From Rubrobacter sp. (GTDB taxonomy: Bacteria; Actinomycetota; Rubrobacteria; Rubrobacterales; Rubrobacteraceae), in contig JACDAR010000257.1 of NCBI GenBank assembly GCA_013695335.1, forward strand, positions 1 to 6,061: DNA of 6,061 nucleotides, read 5' to 3'. The notes under the pieces are model-generated. The model saw nothing but the letters and a program-made list of their open reading frames with translations, had not been told where the DNA came from and did not search any database. Of the stretch, positions 4,333-6,061 are shown piece after piece; position 1 is the first letter of the stretch, and each line of letters begins with the position of its first letter. Made by a program: the position numbers and the translations under genes.

Positions 4333-5106
4333 TCAAGAATCATCTTCCGCAGCGGCTGAGATCAACTTCTCGAACGACTCGACTTCCAGGCTGGCCCCGC
4401 CGACGAGTCCGCCGTCCACGTCTTCCTGGGCCATGATGTCCGCCACGTTATCTGGCTTCATGGAACCGCCGTACAGGATGCGAACCGCGTCAGCGAAATC
4501 CTGATCCCTGACCTCAGCGAGCAGACCCCGGATCTTGCCTATGGCATCCTGGGCATCCTCTGGCGAGGCGGTGTCTCCCGTGCCAATAGCCCATATCGGC
4601 TCGTAGGCGAAGACTACCTTCTCCCCGTCCACGCCATCATCCATCTCTTGCATGACCCTGCGGACCTGCCCTGAGACTTTGTCCCACATGCCGCCTGAGT
4701 CCCGCTCTTCTTTCGTCTCGCCGATACACACTACGGGCAGTAGTCCGGCCTCCACAGCCCTTGCGGCTTTGCGGGCTACCATTTCGTCGTCCTCCCCGAA
4801 GACCTCGCGGCGCTCGGAGTGGCCTACGATCACGGCCTTCGCCCCAATATCCTGGAGCATGGACGCTGATACCTCTCCGGTGAAAGCCCCGGAATCCTCG
4901 AAGTAGAAGTTCTGCGCCCCTACGATAACCGATGAGTCCTCGACCATCCTGGCTACCTCGGAGAGGCTGGTGAACGGCGTGAAGACCGCCACATCCACCC
5001 CTTCGGCATCGGCGACGCGCGGTAGAAGCGCTGCCGTGTATTCCCGCGCCTCGCGCACCGTCTTGTTCATCTTCCAGTTCGCCGCCATCATCGGCTTCCG
5101 CGCCAT
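4333..5106 (-). CDS. tpiA: Triosephosphate isomerase
   Basis: Interconverts dihydroxyacetone phosphate and glyceraldehyde 3-phosphate in glycolysis and gluconeogenesis; cytoplasmic dimer with a TIM barrel. The 257-residue product is full length. Substrate and catalytic residues are all present: Asn10 and Lys12 in ANWKMN, the electrophile His96 in VGHSERR, catalytic base Glu169 in AYEPIWAIGTG with the mobile loop that follows, the phosphate-binding YGGS (212-215) and GGLVGGASL (232-240). The ATG has an excellent GGAGG with a 9-nt gap; this site lies inside the last codons of pgk, whose TAA is only 4 nt upstream, so the two are probably translationally coupled. The acidic C-terminal tail (AAAEDDS) is unremarkable. 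Confidence 0.98.
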   Translation of the reverse strand: MARKPMMAANWKMNKTVREAREYTAALLPRVADAEGVDVAVFTPFTSLSEVARMVEDSSVIVGAQNFYFEDSGAFTGEVSASMLQDIGAKAVIVGHSERREVFGEDDEMVARKAARAVEAGLLPVVCIGETKEERDSGGMWDKVSGQVRRVMQEMDDGVDGEKVVFAYEPIWAIGTGDTASPEDAQDAIGKIRGLLAEVRDQDFADAVRILYGGSMKPDNVADIMAQEDVDGGLVGGASLEVESFEKLISAAAEDDS

Positions 5107-5110
5107 ACTT

Positions 5111-6061
5111 TTAATCCTCCCTGTCCGGCAGGACCGCCACGCCAGGCAGTTCCTTGCCCTCTATGTACTCGAGCGACGCGCCGCCGCCGGTGGAGATGAA
5201 GCTCATCTCGTCTTCGAGGCCGAGTTTCCTGACCGCCGCGACAGAATCCCCACCGCCGATGACGCTCGTTGCCTCGCTTGCGGCTACAGCCTTCGCGACG
5301 CCCTCTGTTCCACCGGCGAAGGCGTCTATCTCGAACACGCCCATCGGGCCGTTCCAGAAGATGGTCTTGGCGTCGTCTATGTAGCCCCGGAACAGGCCGA
5401 CGGTGCCGAGGCTCACGTCGAGGCCCATCATGCCAGACGGTATGCGATTCACCTCAACGGCCCTGCTCGCCGCGCCTTCCTCCATCCGGTCAGCGACCAC
5501 CACGTCTACGGGTAGGACCAGCCTGTCGCCTGCCTCTTGCATTAGGCGTTTCGCTTCCTCCAGATAATCGTCCTCGACGAGAGAGTCGCCGACTTCGTAG
5601 CCCTTCGCCTTGAAGAACGTGAAGCACATGGCGCCCCCGATCAGGAGCCGATCCGCCTTCCCGAGCAAGCTCTCTATCACCCCGAGCTTGTCCGAGACCT
5701 TCGCGCCACCGAGAATGGCCACGAACGGACGCTCCGGTTCGCGCAGCACGGTATCCAGGTAATCTATCTCCTCTTCCAGAAGCAGGCCAGCGGCTGCGGG
5801 AAGCAACTCGGCCACCCCAACCGTCGTCGCGTGCGCCCTGTGGGCCGCCCCGAAAGCGTCGTTCACGTAGAGATCGGCGAGCGAGGCGAGTTGCTGTGCG
5901 AAATCGGGATCGTTCTTCGTCTCCCCGGCGTAGAAACGGGAGTTCTCCAGGAGCACGACACCCCGACCATCCCACTTCTCCAGTTCCTCTTCGACCTCGG
6001 GGCCGACTGCGGCGTCGAGTTTCATAACCTGATGGTTGAGCAGTTCTCCGAGGCAGTGGGC
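5111..6061 (-). CDS. pgk: Phosphoglycerate kinase, C-terminal 316 residues (5' end outside window)
   Basis: Transfers phosphate from 1,3-bisphosphoglycerate to ADP, making ATP in glycolysis; cytoplasmic. The frame is open through the right window edge: the 12 codons before the first internal ATG (6025-6023) read AHCLGELLNHQV, which continues the family alignment, so that ATG is not the true start. Roughly the first 80 residues are missing. Visible are LLENSRF and NDAFGAAHRAHAT of the substrate domain, GGAKVSDK at the domain hinge, then the nucleotide-binding domain with FWNGPMGVFE, GGGDSVAAV and STGGGASLEYIEG. It heads the pgk-tpiA-secG cluster as far as the window shows; gap often precedes pgk in such clusters but is not seen here. 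Nothing unusual in the sequence. Confidence 0.97.
   Translation of the reverse strand, partial: AHCLGELLNHQVMKLDAAVGPEVEEELEKWDGRGVVLLENSRFYAGETKNDPDFAQQLASLADLYVNDAFGAAHRAHATTVGVAELLPAAAGLLLEEEIDYLDTVLREPERPFVAILGGAKVSDKLGVIESLLGKADRLLIGGAMCFTFFKAKGYEVGDSLVEDDYLEEAKRLMQEAGDRLVLPVDVVVADRMEEGAASRAVEVNRIPSGMMGLDVSLGTVGLFRGYIDDAKTIFWNGPMGVFEIDAFAGGTEGVAKAVAASEATSVIGGGDSVAAVRKLGLEDEMSFISTGGGASLEYIEGKELPGVAVLPDRED

Overview
This is a high-GC bacterial window in which every recognisable gene lies on the minus strand. The gene content (pgk-tpiA-secG beside metX-metY-aspartokinase) and a leaderless-looking secG suggest an actinobacterium. A deep-branching lineage such as Rubrobacter would fit, but that placement is inference from style and gene order, not a proven assignment.

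Reading along the minus strand (right to left), the first block is a glycolysis/secretion operon. It holds the 3' part of phosphoglycerate kinase (pgk, cut by the right edge), triosephosphate isomerase (tpiA, 4 nt after pgk, with its ribosome binding site inside the pgk 3' end) and the small translocase subunit secG (36 nt after tpiA). It then enters a 552-nt stretch without a protein gene (3520-4071).

That gap is the most informative part of the window. It holds two inverted arrays of a degenerate 7-nt repeat just after secG. A strong rho-independent terminator points along the plus strand, preceded by a perfect TATAAT and a 5+4+5 inverted repeat, which together suggest a very short plus-strand RNA. 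Further on are a minus-strand sigma70-type promoter and, just downstream of its predicted start, a clear SAM-I (S-box) riboswitch leading to metX.

The second block is a methionine operon under that riboswitch: metX (homoserine O-acetyltransferase), metY (O-acetylhomoserine sulfhydrylase) and an aspartate kinase (cut by the left edge, in its regulatory region). Together they cover entry into the aspartate family and conversion of homoserine via O-acetylhomoserine to homocysteine by direct sulfhydrylation, so SAM, the pathway's end signal, would control both the first committed step and the methionine branch.

The 7-nt repeat also occurs in the metX-metY gap, again starting at a stop codon. No mobile element, CRISPR array, tRNA or rRNA was seen. 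No wholly new multi-gene system is visible. The most unusual signals are the stop-codon-linked heptamer arrays and the candidate small RNA unit.
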